NCBI RefSeq assembly: GCF_018294505.1
Contig: NC_057809.1
Span: 422,056,233-422,120,232, forward strand
From: Triticum aestivum
Taxonomy: Eukaryota > Streptophyta > Magnoliopsida > Poales > Poaceae
DNA: 64,000 nt
Direction of reading: 5' to 3'
Part shown: in pieces, positions 22,401 to 33,332 of the stretch
How the letters are laid out: each line of letters starts with the position of its first letter
How positions within the stretch are numbered: position 1 is the first letter of the stretch
Translations under genes and position numbers: made by a program
Notes under the pieces: generated by a model
Seen by the model: only the letters and a program-made list of their open reading frames with translations
The model's database searches: none
Told to the model about the DNA's origin: nothing

Positions 22401-23672
22401 AATCATGGCAAAAATGACAAAAAGCTAAACGGAGTAGCAGATCTGACAATTATCTCAAGTAGCCTCCTTCTAACAGCATTTCGGGCATCAAGATGAACTC
22501 AAATGAAAATGATGCAATGGAATGAAATGATGTACTCTCTGGGATGAACATTTTGATATGCTATATGCCCAAAACAGAGCTATGGATGCAGAGATATGAT
22601 GCCATGAACATGGGCACTTGGACTGCAGACTTAGGAAAAAGAGGAGGCAACCTAGGGTATACTGTTCACCCGGATCTGGATTTGGGCGCACGCCAACCGA
22701 GGTCCGCCGGAGTTCGTCGGGGAGGTAGGCCGGCGGCTTGCCAGAGAGGCCGGAGAGGCGGCGTTGAGGAGGGAGGAGGAGGCCGGAGGGTGCGGCGAGC
22801 CGCGCGGGAGAGGAGGGCGGCGGCGCCGGGTGCGCGGGGCGGCCGAAGGTGCGGCCGGAGCGGGCGGCGGTGGCGGCCGTCGATGCCGGTGAGGGGCGCG
22901 GCAATGGTGGCGGCGGTGCGAGGGACCAGCGATGGGGAAGAGGAGGCGAGGGGCGGCGCTGGCGGCTGAGCCTGGGAGGGCCCGCGGCGGGCCTCAGCGG
23001 GCCGGCGGGGCGGCCAAGTGGGCGCGGTGGTGGCGGCGAATGGCGGAGCGCCACGTGGCGGCGGCGGGGGTGGATCCGGACGTGTCCGTCGGTGGCGGAC
23101 TTTGTTCGGTGCGGCGCGGTGGAAAAAGGAGCTAGGTTTTCGGGGGAGGAGAAGGAGAATTTCGAAGGGGTTCTTTAAATAGAGGTAGAGGGAGCTAGGA
23201 GAGTCCAAATGAGGTGCGGTTTTTGGCCACGCGATCGTGATTGAATGCTCTAGATGATGGAGACGGTTTAGGTGGGTTTTGGGCCAACTTGGAGGGGTGT
23301 TGGGCTGCAACACACATGAGGCCTTTTCGGTCCCTCGGTTAACCGTTGGAGTATCAAACGAAGTCCAAATGGCTCGAAACTTGACAGGCGGTCTACCGGT
23401 AGCAAACCAAGGCCGCTTGGCAAGTCTCGGTCCAATGACCACCGGAGGAGAATGAAGCACCGGAATGCAAAACAGACAACGGGGAAAATGCTCGAATGCA
23501 TGAGATGAACACGTATGCAAATGCAATGCACATGATGACATGATATGAGATGCATGACAACGATAACAACACACGAAGACAAAAACCCGAACCCGAGAAA
23601 ATAAAATAACTTAACGCCGGAAATGGAAAGAGTTGGAGTACAAATTGGGAAAGTTACATCCGGGGTGTTACA
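19463..23672 (-). repeat. LTR1 (3'-most LTR in element orientation)
   Basis: 4,210 bp. Its GC-rich block (22680-23130) sits upstream of an A/T-rich run. About 40 bp present in LTR2 and LTR3 are missing at ~23434, between short AAT repeats. It differs from LTR2 by roughly 3% in the first 260 bp by eye. No supportable ORF; proline-rich readings over the GC block are composition artefacts. Confidence 0.88.
23174..23181 (-). promoter_or_regulatory. TATA-like box, LTR1
   Basis: The minus strand reads CTCTATTTAAAGAACC about 490 bp into the LTR from its element-5' end, next to the GC-rich block. The identical box in LTR2 and LTR3 supports a conserved promoter. Confidence 0.45.
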
Positions 23673-23690
23673 ACACTCCACCACTACGAA
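23673..23690 (-). promoter_or_regulatory. Polypurine-like tract, internal A
   Basis: Before LTR1 the minus strand reads TCGTAGTGGTGGAGTGT, a G-rich purine-biased stretch next to the LTR. The same sequence lies at 33297-33314 before LTR2. Confidence 0.4.
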
Positions 23691-23708
23691 AGGATCTCGT
23701 CCCGAGAT

Positions 23709-26700
23709 CTAGGACTGAAAGAACGCCGGGTACTCAGAACGGAGGTGATCCTCGCGTTCCCAGGTAGCTTCACGGTTGGAATGGTGTGACCACTAGACTT
23801 TGAGGAATTTGATTGACTTGTTGCGAGTCTTGCGTTCAGTCTCTTCAAGAGTAGCAACTGGGTGCTCACGATAAGAGAGATCTCCTTGGAGCTCAATGTC
23901 CTCGAAGTTGATGGTGCGGTCAGGAGTCTTGAAGAACTTTCGGAGCTGAGAGACATGGAACACGTCATGAACATTTGCAAAGTTTGAAGGAAGCTCGAGT
24001 TGATAGGAGAGGTCGCCTCTCTTGCTGACAATCTTGAAAGGTCCCACGTATCTGGGGGCAAGCTTCCCTTTGATACCGAAGAGACGAGTACCTTTCATAG
24101 TAGAGACGCGGAGGTAAACATGATCTCCGATCTCGAAAGACAAATCACGGTGCTTATTGCCATAGTAGCTCTTCTGACAGGATTGAGCTGCTTTGAGGTT
24201 ATCATGAATGACTTTGCACATTTCCTCTGCCTCTGTGATTAAGTCATTACCCAAAAGCTGACGTTCACCGGTTTCACACCAGTTGAGAGGGGTACGGCAC
24301 TTCCTGCCATACAGAATTTCAAATGGGGCCTTGCCCGAACTTGCTTGAAAACTGTTGTTGTTGGAGAATTCAGTCTAAGGAAGACAATCCTCCCACTTCG
24401 TGCCGAAGGAGATCACACAAGCCCTGAGCATATCTTCAAGAATCTGGTTGACACGCTTGACTTGACCGCTAGTTTGAGGATGGAAAGTTGTGCTGAAGCG
24501 GATGTTGGTGCCCATGGCCTTCTGAAAAGAATCCCAAAGCTTGGAGGTAAAGATGCTGCCACGGTCTGAAGAGATCACTTGTGGAATACCGTGCAGAGAG
24601 ACAATACGAGAGGTATAGAGTTCCGCCAATTGAGCTGCAGTGATTGACTCTTTGATAGGCAGAAAGTGAGCCACTTTGGTGAGTTTGTCGATGACAACGA
24701 ATATAGCATCATTACCACGCTTGGACTTTGGAAACCCAGTCATGAAGTCCATCTCAATGTGGTCAAACTTCCATTCTAGAATGGCAAGAGGTTGGAGGAG
24801 ACCCGCTGGCCTTTGGTGTTCTGCCTTCACTCTTCTGCAGACATCACATTCATTCACGAATTGAGCAATCTCGCGCTTCATTCGAGTCCACCAATAATCT
24901 TGCTTGAGGTCCTGATACATCTTCGTACTCCCTGGGTGGATGGAGAGGAGAGAATTGTGAGCCTCATTCATGATCACTTTACGTAGGTCACCTTTGGGTA
25001 CAACAATACGATCCTCGAAGAAGAGAGTATCCTTGTCATCAAGGCGGTAGCACTTGTACTTGGGTTGACTCTTGGCAATCCCAATCTTCACCTTTTTCAC
25101 CATAGCATCAAGAAGCTGAGCTTGGCGAATCTGGTCTTCCAAGGTAGGAGAGACTTGAAGGTTGGTGAGGAAACCTTGAGGAACAACTTGCAGATTAAGT
25201 TTGCGGAAAGCTTCACAAAGCTCGGGTTGATAAGGCTTGATAATAAGACTGTTGCAATAAGCCTTCCTGCTCAATGCGTCAGCAATCACATTGGCCTTGC
25301 CTGGAGTATACTCAATACTCGGATTATACTCTTGAATCATTTCGACCCATCGAGTTTGCCTGAGGTTGAGATTAGGCTGAGTAAAGATGTACTTGAGACT
25401 CTTGTGATCAGTGAAAATGTCCACTTTTCTTCCCAATAAGAGATGTCTCCAAGTCAAAAGAGCATGCACAATTGCCGCCAACTTGAGATCATGAGTGGGG
25501 TAGTTCTTCTCATTAGGCTTCAATTGGCGAGAGGTATAAGCAATAACTTTCTTCTCTTCCATCAATACTGCGCCAAGACCTTGGAGAGAGGCATCACAAA
25601 AGACCTCGTACGGCTTGGATTCATCAGGCGGAGTCAGAACTGGAGCAGTGATCAATTTCTCTTTCAAAGTGTTGAAAGCAATGTCACACTCCAGAGACCA
25701 AACGTACTTTACGTGCTTCTGGAGAAGATTAGAGAGAGGCTTCGCGATCTTAGAAAAGTTTTCAACGAATCTTCGGCAATAGCTTGCGAGACCGAGAAAG
25801 GTACGGAGTTGCTTCACGTTCTGAGGAGGTTCCCAATTCACAATTGTAGACACCTTCCCAGGATTCACGGCAATGCCCTTGGCAGAGATGATATGACCAA
25901 GATAAAGAACCTCATCGAGCCAAAATTCACACTTGGAGAACATGGTGTAGAACTGATGTTCCCTGAGCTTATCGAGTACCAAACACAAGTGCTTCGCATG
26001 ATCTTCCTTGTTCTTCGAGAAAACCAGAATGTCGTCGAGATAGACCAAAACGAAGTCACTGGTGTAGGCGTTGAAGATGAAGTTCATCATGCAAGAGAAC
26101 GTCGGAGGAGCGTTGACGAGGCCAAAAGACATGACAGTGTATTCGTATGAACCATAGCTTGTCCTGAAAGACGTCTTGGGAATATCTTGCTCGCGGATTC
26201 GAATCTGATGATAACCCATACGGAGATCAAGCTTGGAGAATACTTGGGCACCTTTGAGTTGTTCGTACAGCTCGTTGATGTTGGGAAGTGGGTATTTGTT
26301 CTTGATGGTCTTCTTGTTCAATGGACGGTAATCAACACAAAGTCGGTCCGTTCCATCCTTCTTCTTCACAAAAAGAACACAACACCCCCACGGAGAAGAA
26401 CTAGGCCGGATGAGACCCATTTTCTCTTGAATATCGAGTTGCTTCTTCAGCTCCTTCAACTCTTCAGGTCCGAGCTTGTAAGGACGCTTGCACACAGGTT
26501 TCGTGCCGGGCTCAAGATCAATAACGAATTCACCTGGCCGGTGCGGAGGCATTCCTGGGAGCTCTTCTGGAAAGACGTCTTGATATTCGCAAATGACTGG
26601 AATTTGCGAGATGGCATCCAATTCACCCTTCTCATTGAGAGAAAACAGACAGATAGTATTATCCCGAGCGGCAAAGACAATTACATCCTCAGACAAATGA

Positions 26701-26732
26701 GTCAATTGAATCTGCCTGGCTGCACAATCAAG
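23709..26732 (-). pseudogene. Reverse transcriptase-RNase H-integrase-chromodomain of chromovirus copy A
   Basis: One reading of about 780 residues is open from the RT to the integrase (26705-24375). It shows [18 protein letters not shown], the RT active site YLDDILVF (26031-26042), the RNase H segment [13 protein letters not shown], an HHCC zinc region ending CDVCRRVK and the integrase core with SSDRGSIF. The third acidic residue of the D,D35E triad is Lys here (codon 24456-24458) where copy B has Glu. A stop follows the core at 24375, and another lies in the chromodomain-like C-terminus (EHPVATLEETERK..). The reading ends at 23709. Confidence 0.85.
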
Positions 26733-28120
26733 CTATGCCTTATGCTTAGAAAGCCAATCCATCCCGAGAATAATATCAATATCCGAGTTACCAAGGATCA
26801 TCGAAGAAGCCAGAAACTTGAAATCACCCATCGAGATAGAAATATCCGGAACTTCGTAGTTAGCAAGCATGCATCTACCCGGAGAGACAACTCCTAATGG
26901 CTTATGCATAACATGAGAAAACCACCCATGCTTAGATGCAAAAGGTCTCGAGATAAAACAATGCGATGCACCAGTGTTAAAAAGAACTTTTGCAGGAACA
27001 TCGTTAACAGGAAGGTTACCCATGATGACATCTGATGAATCCTCTGCCTGAGCTGCATTCACCATATTGACCTTGGCATACTTGGGGTTATGCTTGACCA
27101 CAGCTGTACTTGCCGATCTCATAGGAGGAAGAGGAGGAAGACGCCTCTGGTTGAAACACTTGTTGGCATAGTGACCCTTCTGTTAGCACTTGTTGCATGT
27201 GACCTCTGAAAGCGGACGGTGATACGGAGCACTCAATCTTGGAGGTTGAGACAAAGTCTTGTTCTAAAAGCCAGGGTTGGGTGGGTGGGAAGATCCACTG
27301 CCACCTTTGCTCTTCTGCTGATACAGCTGACGGAACGGAGGAGGAGGAAGCCAATACTTCTGCTGCTTGGCCACTTGAGTAGAGGAAGAAGGAGTAACAT
27401 CTCTGACTCGCTTCTTAGAAGCATCACACCTCAATTGAGCGGCCTCTTGCTTCAGTGCCATGTTGTAGAACTCATCGTACCTCAAGGGCTCAAAGAGAAC
27501 AAGAGCTAGCTGAATTTCTTCTCTGAGACCACCCCTGAACTGGTATATCATGCTCTTCTCATCAGGTACGTCCTGCTTAGCAAAGCGGGCGAGCTTCTGG
27601 AACAACTTGTTGTAGTCATAGACAGACAAAGAGCCTTGCTTCAGGTTGCGGAATTCCTCACGCTTGCTTTCAACCACGCTCTGAGGAATATGATGAGCTC
27701 GGAAATCTTGACGAAATTCATCCCAAGTGATAACACGTCCACCTCTGGAATCCTTGTACTGCTGGAACCATTCTCAGCTTGATCTTTGAGTTGGAAGGAA
27801 GCGAACTTGACGAAATCCTCAGGCCCGACGTTACTGCACTCGAAACGCTTGCACAGATCCACAAGCCAATCGTCAGCATCGGTTGCCTCAACACAATTGC
27901 TGAAAGTCTTTGGCCCGTTAGCAAGGAACTGGTTGAGTGTAGCAAAATGATTCTGATTGTTGCCTTGGTTCCCTTGGTTGCCTTGATTGCGCTCTTGAAG
28001 AATTTGCATTATCAATTGTGTGTTTGCATTGGTTGCAGCCATCACAGCTTGCCATGCCTCCGGAGGAGGTGGAGGTGGTGGCGGATCAGGATTCGGAGTC
28101 GTGCGTGTTGGAGGAGCCAT
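26733..28120 (-). pseudogene. Gag and protease of chromovirus copy A, decayed
   Basis: The Gag starts MAPPTRTTPNPDPPPP at 28120, followed by a Q/N-rich segment and the retrotransposon Gag domain. A one-base loss near 27775 shifts the frame. Two stops lie where copy B has Gln: at 27264 and inside the CCHC knuckle CNKC..KGHYANKC at 27183-27185. The protease motif is LFNTGASHC; the catalytic Asp is replaced by Asn (codon at 26976-26978, GAC in copy B). A further Gln-to-stop change ends the protease reading at 26733. Except for the frameshift these are all C-to-T on one strand or the other. Confidence 0.82.
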
Positions 28121-29029
28121 CCTGAAGAGGTTGACATCCATTAGCACATTGATAGACAAATATTGAAGTTGAATCCAACGGAATGAAAATTGCAACATAT
28201 AGTCTTCACATTCGAACAAAACGAACGAATGCATTCCTCTTGAAATGGTCACATATCCATAAATTGAGAAGCCACGTAGAATTAAGATAGAGAAATAAAT
28301 CAACAAGGTACGGCTCAAGAACAAATAATCGGTAAGAAATCCCAATCTCAAACCAATATCCATGGAAGAAGAACTAGAGCTACGACAATTCCCACCTATG
28401 AAACTCCCGAACCTTTCCGGTTATGCAATCAGGTGTTGGGGATACAGGGGAAGCATAATATCTCACCCAAATCTAGCAAATCCTACATCCAGTTGTATCC
28501 ATCTTTCAACACATAACCGAGAAAAACTTCGGAAACCATCTACCTCAACCTTCGAAAAGCATCCGTTATACAAGTTATGGCGATACTCCCGAACTCCCGC
28601 CCCAGTACTGGGTGGCGTCGAGGTTATCTCACCAACGAACTTCATAAAAGAGATTTTCGATGTCGGCGTACTAAACTCAGGTATTCCAGAACTGCAATGA
28701 TAAAATTATGACGACAACACCTCAGAGCTCAACTCCCCGGGACACTTCCACAAAACCCCTGACAGGAGGCACCAAGACAATGTTCTCATCATAAAACCAT
28801 CGGAACGATTCCAAGATACCCGCGTGATCCTAAATTTTTTTAGTGAAATTTGAGAAGAGAAGAGTCAAAACTCTACGTCAGGATGCCTTACCAGAGCGAT
28901 GAGGAGACTGGGAAGTAAAAAGAATTCCTAAACTCTCCGATATATAATTCCTAAATGACTCAAAACATTTTTCTAGACACAACTCAGCTGCTAAAACGAT
29001 CAAGCAATGGGGCTCCTAAGGTCGGGGAT
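28121..29029 (-). other. 5' leader of chromovirus copy A
   Basis: About 900 bp lie between primer-binding site and gag start. No gene is seen. A second in-frame ATG lies 21 bp upstream of the chosen start. Packaging signals would be expected here but cannot be recognised by eye. Confidence 0.6.
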
Positions 29030-29043
29030 GGCTCTGATTACCA
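29030..29043 (-). promoter_or_regulatory. Primer-binding site, internal A
   Basis: The minus strand reads TGGTAATCAGAGCC three bases inside LTR2. It is close to the initiator-Met tRNA site TGGTATCAGAGC with one extra A. Confidence 0.65.
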
Positions 29044-29046
29044 ACT

Positions 29047-32000
29047 TGTAACACCCTCGATGCGACTATATCTCCCACGTGTCGAGGCACGACTTAGAGG
29101 CATAGTCGCATTGAAGGCATATGTCGCAAGTTAGGCAATCTTAACAACATCCCATGTAATATAGATAATAAAAGGGGAGATAACATAGTTGGCTTACACT
29201 CGCCACGTCAATCAAGTACATAAATAACATTACATCATCCAAACACCCATGGCCCGACTACGGCGCCAAAATAAAAGATAACCCAACATGCGACACGGTC
29301 CCGATCAACCCCAACTGGGCACCACTACTGATCATCAGGAAAGGAAACATAGTAACGTTGAGAGTCTTCGTCGAACTCCCACTTGAGCTCAAGCGCGTCA
29401 CCTGGAGCGGAATCATCAGGCCCTGCATCTGGTGTAATAGTAATCTGTGAGCCACAGGGACTCAGCAATCTCGCACCCTCGCGATCAAGAGTATTTAAGC
29501 TTATAGGTAAGGTAAGGTAAATATATGTGGAGCTGCAGCAAGCGACTAGCAAATATGGTGGCTATCCCGTTCGCAAAAGAGAACGAGAAGAGGAGGCAAA
29601 GCGCGAGCGAGAAACTAGAGAACAACCTGCGCAAGCGTTACTCCAACACCATGTCCACTTCCCGGACTCCGCCGAGAAAAGGCCATCACGGTAACACACT
29701 CATTTGATTCATTTTAGTTAAGTTAAGGTTCAAGTTATCTATAACCGGACATTAACAAATTCCCATCTGCCCATAACCGCGGGCACGGCTTTCGAAAGTT
29801 CAAATCCCTACAGGGGAGTCCCAACTTAGCCCATGACAAGCTCTCACGGTCAACGAAGGAATAGACCTCCTCCCAAGACGTTCCGATCAGACTCGGTATC
29901 TCGGTTCTTCAAGACACTTCGACAGGTTAAAACAAGACCAGCAACATCGCCCGAACGTGCCGACAAATCCCGATAGGAGCTGCACATATCTCTTTCTCAT
30001 GGCACACTCAGATTGTCTAAACTTCCGGTAGGCCAGCCCAGAGTTGCCCCTGGTAGCCACCGGCGGCAGACAGTTTGGACCAACACTCAGAGGAGCACTG
30101 GCCCGGGGGGGTTTAAATAAGATGACCCTCGGGCTCCGGAAACCCAAGGGAAAAAGAGGCTAGGTGGCAAATGGTAAAACCAAGGTTGGGCATTGCTGGA
30201 AAAGCTTTAATCAAGGCGAACTATCAAGGGGTTCCCATTATAACCCAACTGCGTAAGGGACGCAAAATCCGGAAACATAACACTGATATGACGGAAACTA
30301 GGGCGGCAAGAGTGGAACAAAACACTAGGCGAGAGGCCGAGCCTTCCACCCTTTACCAAGTATATAGATGCATTAAGATAACATGGCAATATAATGATAT
30401 CCCAACAAGTAAAATAAATGTTCCAACAAGGAACGGCCTCCAATCTTCACCTGCAACTAGCAACGCTATAAGAGGGGCTGAGCAAAGCGGTAACATAGCC
30501 AATCAACGGTTTGCTAGGACAAGGTGGGTTAGAGGTTTGACATGGCAATTTGGGAGGTTTGAAAGAAAGTGGTAGACACCGTAGCATTGGCATAGCAAAA
30601 GAGCGAGCAATCTAGCATAACAAAGATAGTAGTGATTTCGAGGGTATGATCATCTTGCCTGCACAGTTGTCAGAGTTGACTGGATCCTCAAAAGCAAACT
30701 CAACGGGCTCCTCGTTAGCGAACTCTTCTCCCGGCTCTACCCAAACAAGACAAACAAGCAACAAGGGCACAATCAACCACGTGCAAGGAACAAACAAAAA
30801 GATGCAAAGATGATATGCTATGCGGGATGCGGTGCGGGATGCATATGCAAGATGTTACAAGGAATGCATGAACCTGGCCTCAACTTGGAAATCCAAGTGT
30901 GCCACTGGAAAGATGAGATGAAATCGCTTGAAAATGATATAAAGAACGCCGGAATCGGAGTTACAGTTTGGAAATGGCAAGCGATTCAAATATGACACCG
31001 GTCTGCGATTTACAGCAAGTAGCCATCTAAATGCAACGAGATGAACATGCTACAGCACCCAAACATGGCATAAAAATACATGGCAGGGATGCATTCATGA
31101 TGATTAACAAAAGTCTAGCACTGAGCTACGGCCAATTCATCCATTAACAGGTTCAAACAAGCATGGCAAAAATGCATATGGCAAACAGATTTCAGACTTG
31201 GTGAAATTAACACTTGTCTGGAATTTCAGATCAGATAGCACTCTTCAGAGCAACAAAACTATATGCTACAGGGCCTGAACATGGCAAAGTAAAGCATGGC
31301 ATGGAGCTACTCAAAGAGCTTAACAAAAGTCCCTTAGTGACCTTGAGCCAAAAGGGATTATAAAATACAATTGCAAGCATGTGAACATGGCAAAAACATA
31401 ATCAGCTTTCAGACTTGGTGAAAACTGGAGCATGCTGAAAACAGATATCAAGTAGGCATGTTTACGAGCTCGATGCACTCACTACAGAGCAAGTCATGAC
31501 AATACAAGCATACACCCATTAAGAATACACAAAATACAAGCTAGACATGGGAAGAACAATAGCATAGCATGCACGGATCAACTACAACATCATCGGCAAA
31601 ATCGCTAACAAGTAGACAATCTGCCCAGATTCACCAAGTAGCAAAAGTAGAGCTCGATTGGCTCAAGCTAGGGTGCTCCATAATTGCAAACAAAGACATG
31701 GATGGATAGAGCACTACAAGATTAATAAAACATCCTTACTGATCATCCTCAAAAGAGGCACGTATCACTAGGAAACAACATGAACATATGGCCATATGAG
31801 ATAAACAGCTCAAGGACTTAGTGCAAATGCTAAGTCCCTGAAATCAGAATTACCAAGTGCACCACTTTGCAAGCTCGTGCTAGTCACCACACACATCACA
31901 AAAATACATGGGTTGCACCTCTGGAAAGATGACAAAACCCTTAACAAAACATATGTAGAGCATCAGGGCATATCATGCACACAATAATCATGGCAAAAAT

Positions 32001-33296
32001 TACAAAAGGCTAAACGGAGTAGCAGATCTGACAATTATCTCAAGTAGCCTCCTTCTAACAGCATTTCGGGCATCAAGATGAACTCAAATGAAAATGATGC
32101 AATGGAATGAAATGATGTACTCTCTGAGATGAACATTTTGATATGCTATATGCCCAAAACAGAGCTATGGATGCAGAGATACGATGCTATGAACATGGGC
32201 ACTTGGACTGCAGACTTAGGAAAAAGAGGAGGCAACCTAGGGTTTACTGTTCACCCGGATCTGGATCTAGGCGCACGCCAACCGAGGTCCGCTGGAGTTC
32301 GTCGGGGAGGTTGGTCGGCGGCTTGCCGGAGAGGCCGGAGAGGCGGCGTTGAGGAGGGAGGAGGAGGCCGGAGGGTGCGGCGAGCCGCGCGGGAGAGGAG
32401 GGCGGTGGCGCCGGGCACGCGGGGTGGCCGAAGATGTGGCCGGAGCGGGCGGCAGTGGCGGCCGTCGATGCCGGCGAGGGGCGCGGCGATGGCGGCGGCG
32501 GTGCGAGGGACCGGCGACGGGGAAGGAGGAGGCGCGGGCGGTGCTGGCGGCTGAGCCTGGAGGGCCCGCGGCGGGCCTCAGCGGGCCGGCGGCGACCAAG
32601 TGGGCGCGGTGGTGGTGGCGAATGGCGGAGCACCACGTGGCGGCGGCAGTGGCGGATCCGGACGTGTCCGTCGGTGGCGGACTTTGTTCGGTGCGGCGCG
32701 GTGGAAAAAGGAGCTAGGTTTTCGGGGGAGGAGAAGGAGAATTTCGAAGGGGTTCTTTAAATAGAGGTAGAGGGAGCTAGGAGAGTCCAAATGAGGTGCG
32801 GTTTTCGGCCACACGATCGTGATCGAACGCTCTAGATGATGGAGACGGTTTAGGTGGGTTTTGGGCCAACTTGGAGGAGTGTTGGGCTAAAACACACATG
32901 AGGCCTTTTCGGTCCCTCGGCTAACCGTTGGAGTATCAAACGAAGTCCAAATGGCTCGAAACTTGATAGGCGGTCTACCGGTAGCAAACCAAGGCCTCTT
33001 GGCAAGTCTCGGTCCAATCCGGAAATGTTTAATCCCCACACACGAAAGAAAGCTAGAAATGACCACCGGAGGAGAACGAAGCACCGGAATGCAAAACAGA
33101 CAACAGGGAAAATGCTCGAATGCATGACATGAACACGTATGCAAATGCAATGCACATGATGACATGATATGAGATGCATGACAATGATAACAACACACGG
33201 AGACAAAAACCCGAACCCGAGAAAATAAAATAACTTAACGCCAGAAACGGCAAGAGTTGGAGTACAAATTGGGAAAGTTACATCCGGGGTGTTACA
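29047..33296 (-). repeat. LTR2 (shared middle LTR)
   Basis: 4,250 bp. It serves both as 5' LTR of internal A (primer-binding site at 29030-29043) and as 3' LTR of internal B. No 5-bp duplication flanks it. It keeps the ~40 bp lost from LTR1. Confidence 0.88.
32756..32763 (-). promoter_or_regulatory. TATA-like box, LTR2
   Basis: Same CTATTTAAAG as in LTR1. From here, minus-strand transcription would run through the rest of LTR2 and then internal A. Confidence 0.45.
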
Positions 33297-33314
33297 ACAC
33301 TCCACCACTACGAA
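33297..33314 (-). promoter_or_regulatory. Polypurine-like tract, internal B
   Basis: Identical to the tract at 23673-23690, next to LTR2. Its presence here shows LTR2 is in a true 3'-LTR context for internal B. Confidence 0.4.
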
Positions 33315-33332
33315 AGGATCTCGTCCCGAGAT

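Noticed and set aside
22488..23178. Long Pro/Arg- and Gly/Arg-rich readings on both strands across the GC-rich part of LTR1 (and the matching parts of LTR2 and LTR3)
   Set aside because: They overlap each other on both strands and several frames, have low-complexity composition and are not conserved in frame among the three LTRs. They result from GC-rich sequence with few stop codons.
24375..26900. Plus-strand readings opposite the chromovirus pol (for example around 25443-26150 and 26187-26897)
   Set aside because: They lie exactly antisense to clear RT/RNase H coding sequence and show no family motifs. Their openness follows from codon use on the coding strand.
29047..33296. Possibility that the middle LTR marks a second, separate nested insertion
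   Set aside because: No 5-bp duplication flanks any combination that would make LTR1-A-LTR2 or LTR2-B-LTR3 an insertion by itself; only the outermost LTR ends share TTAAA.
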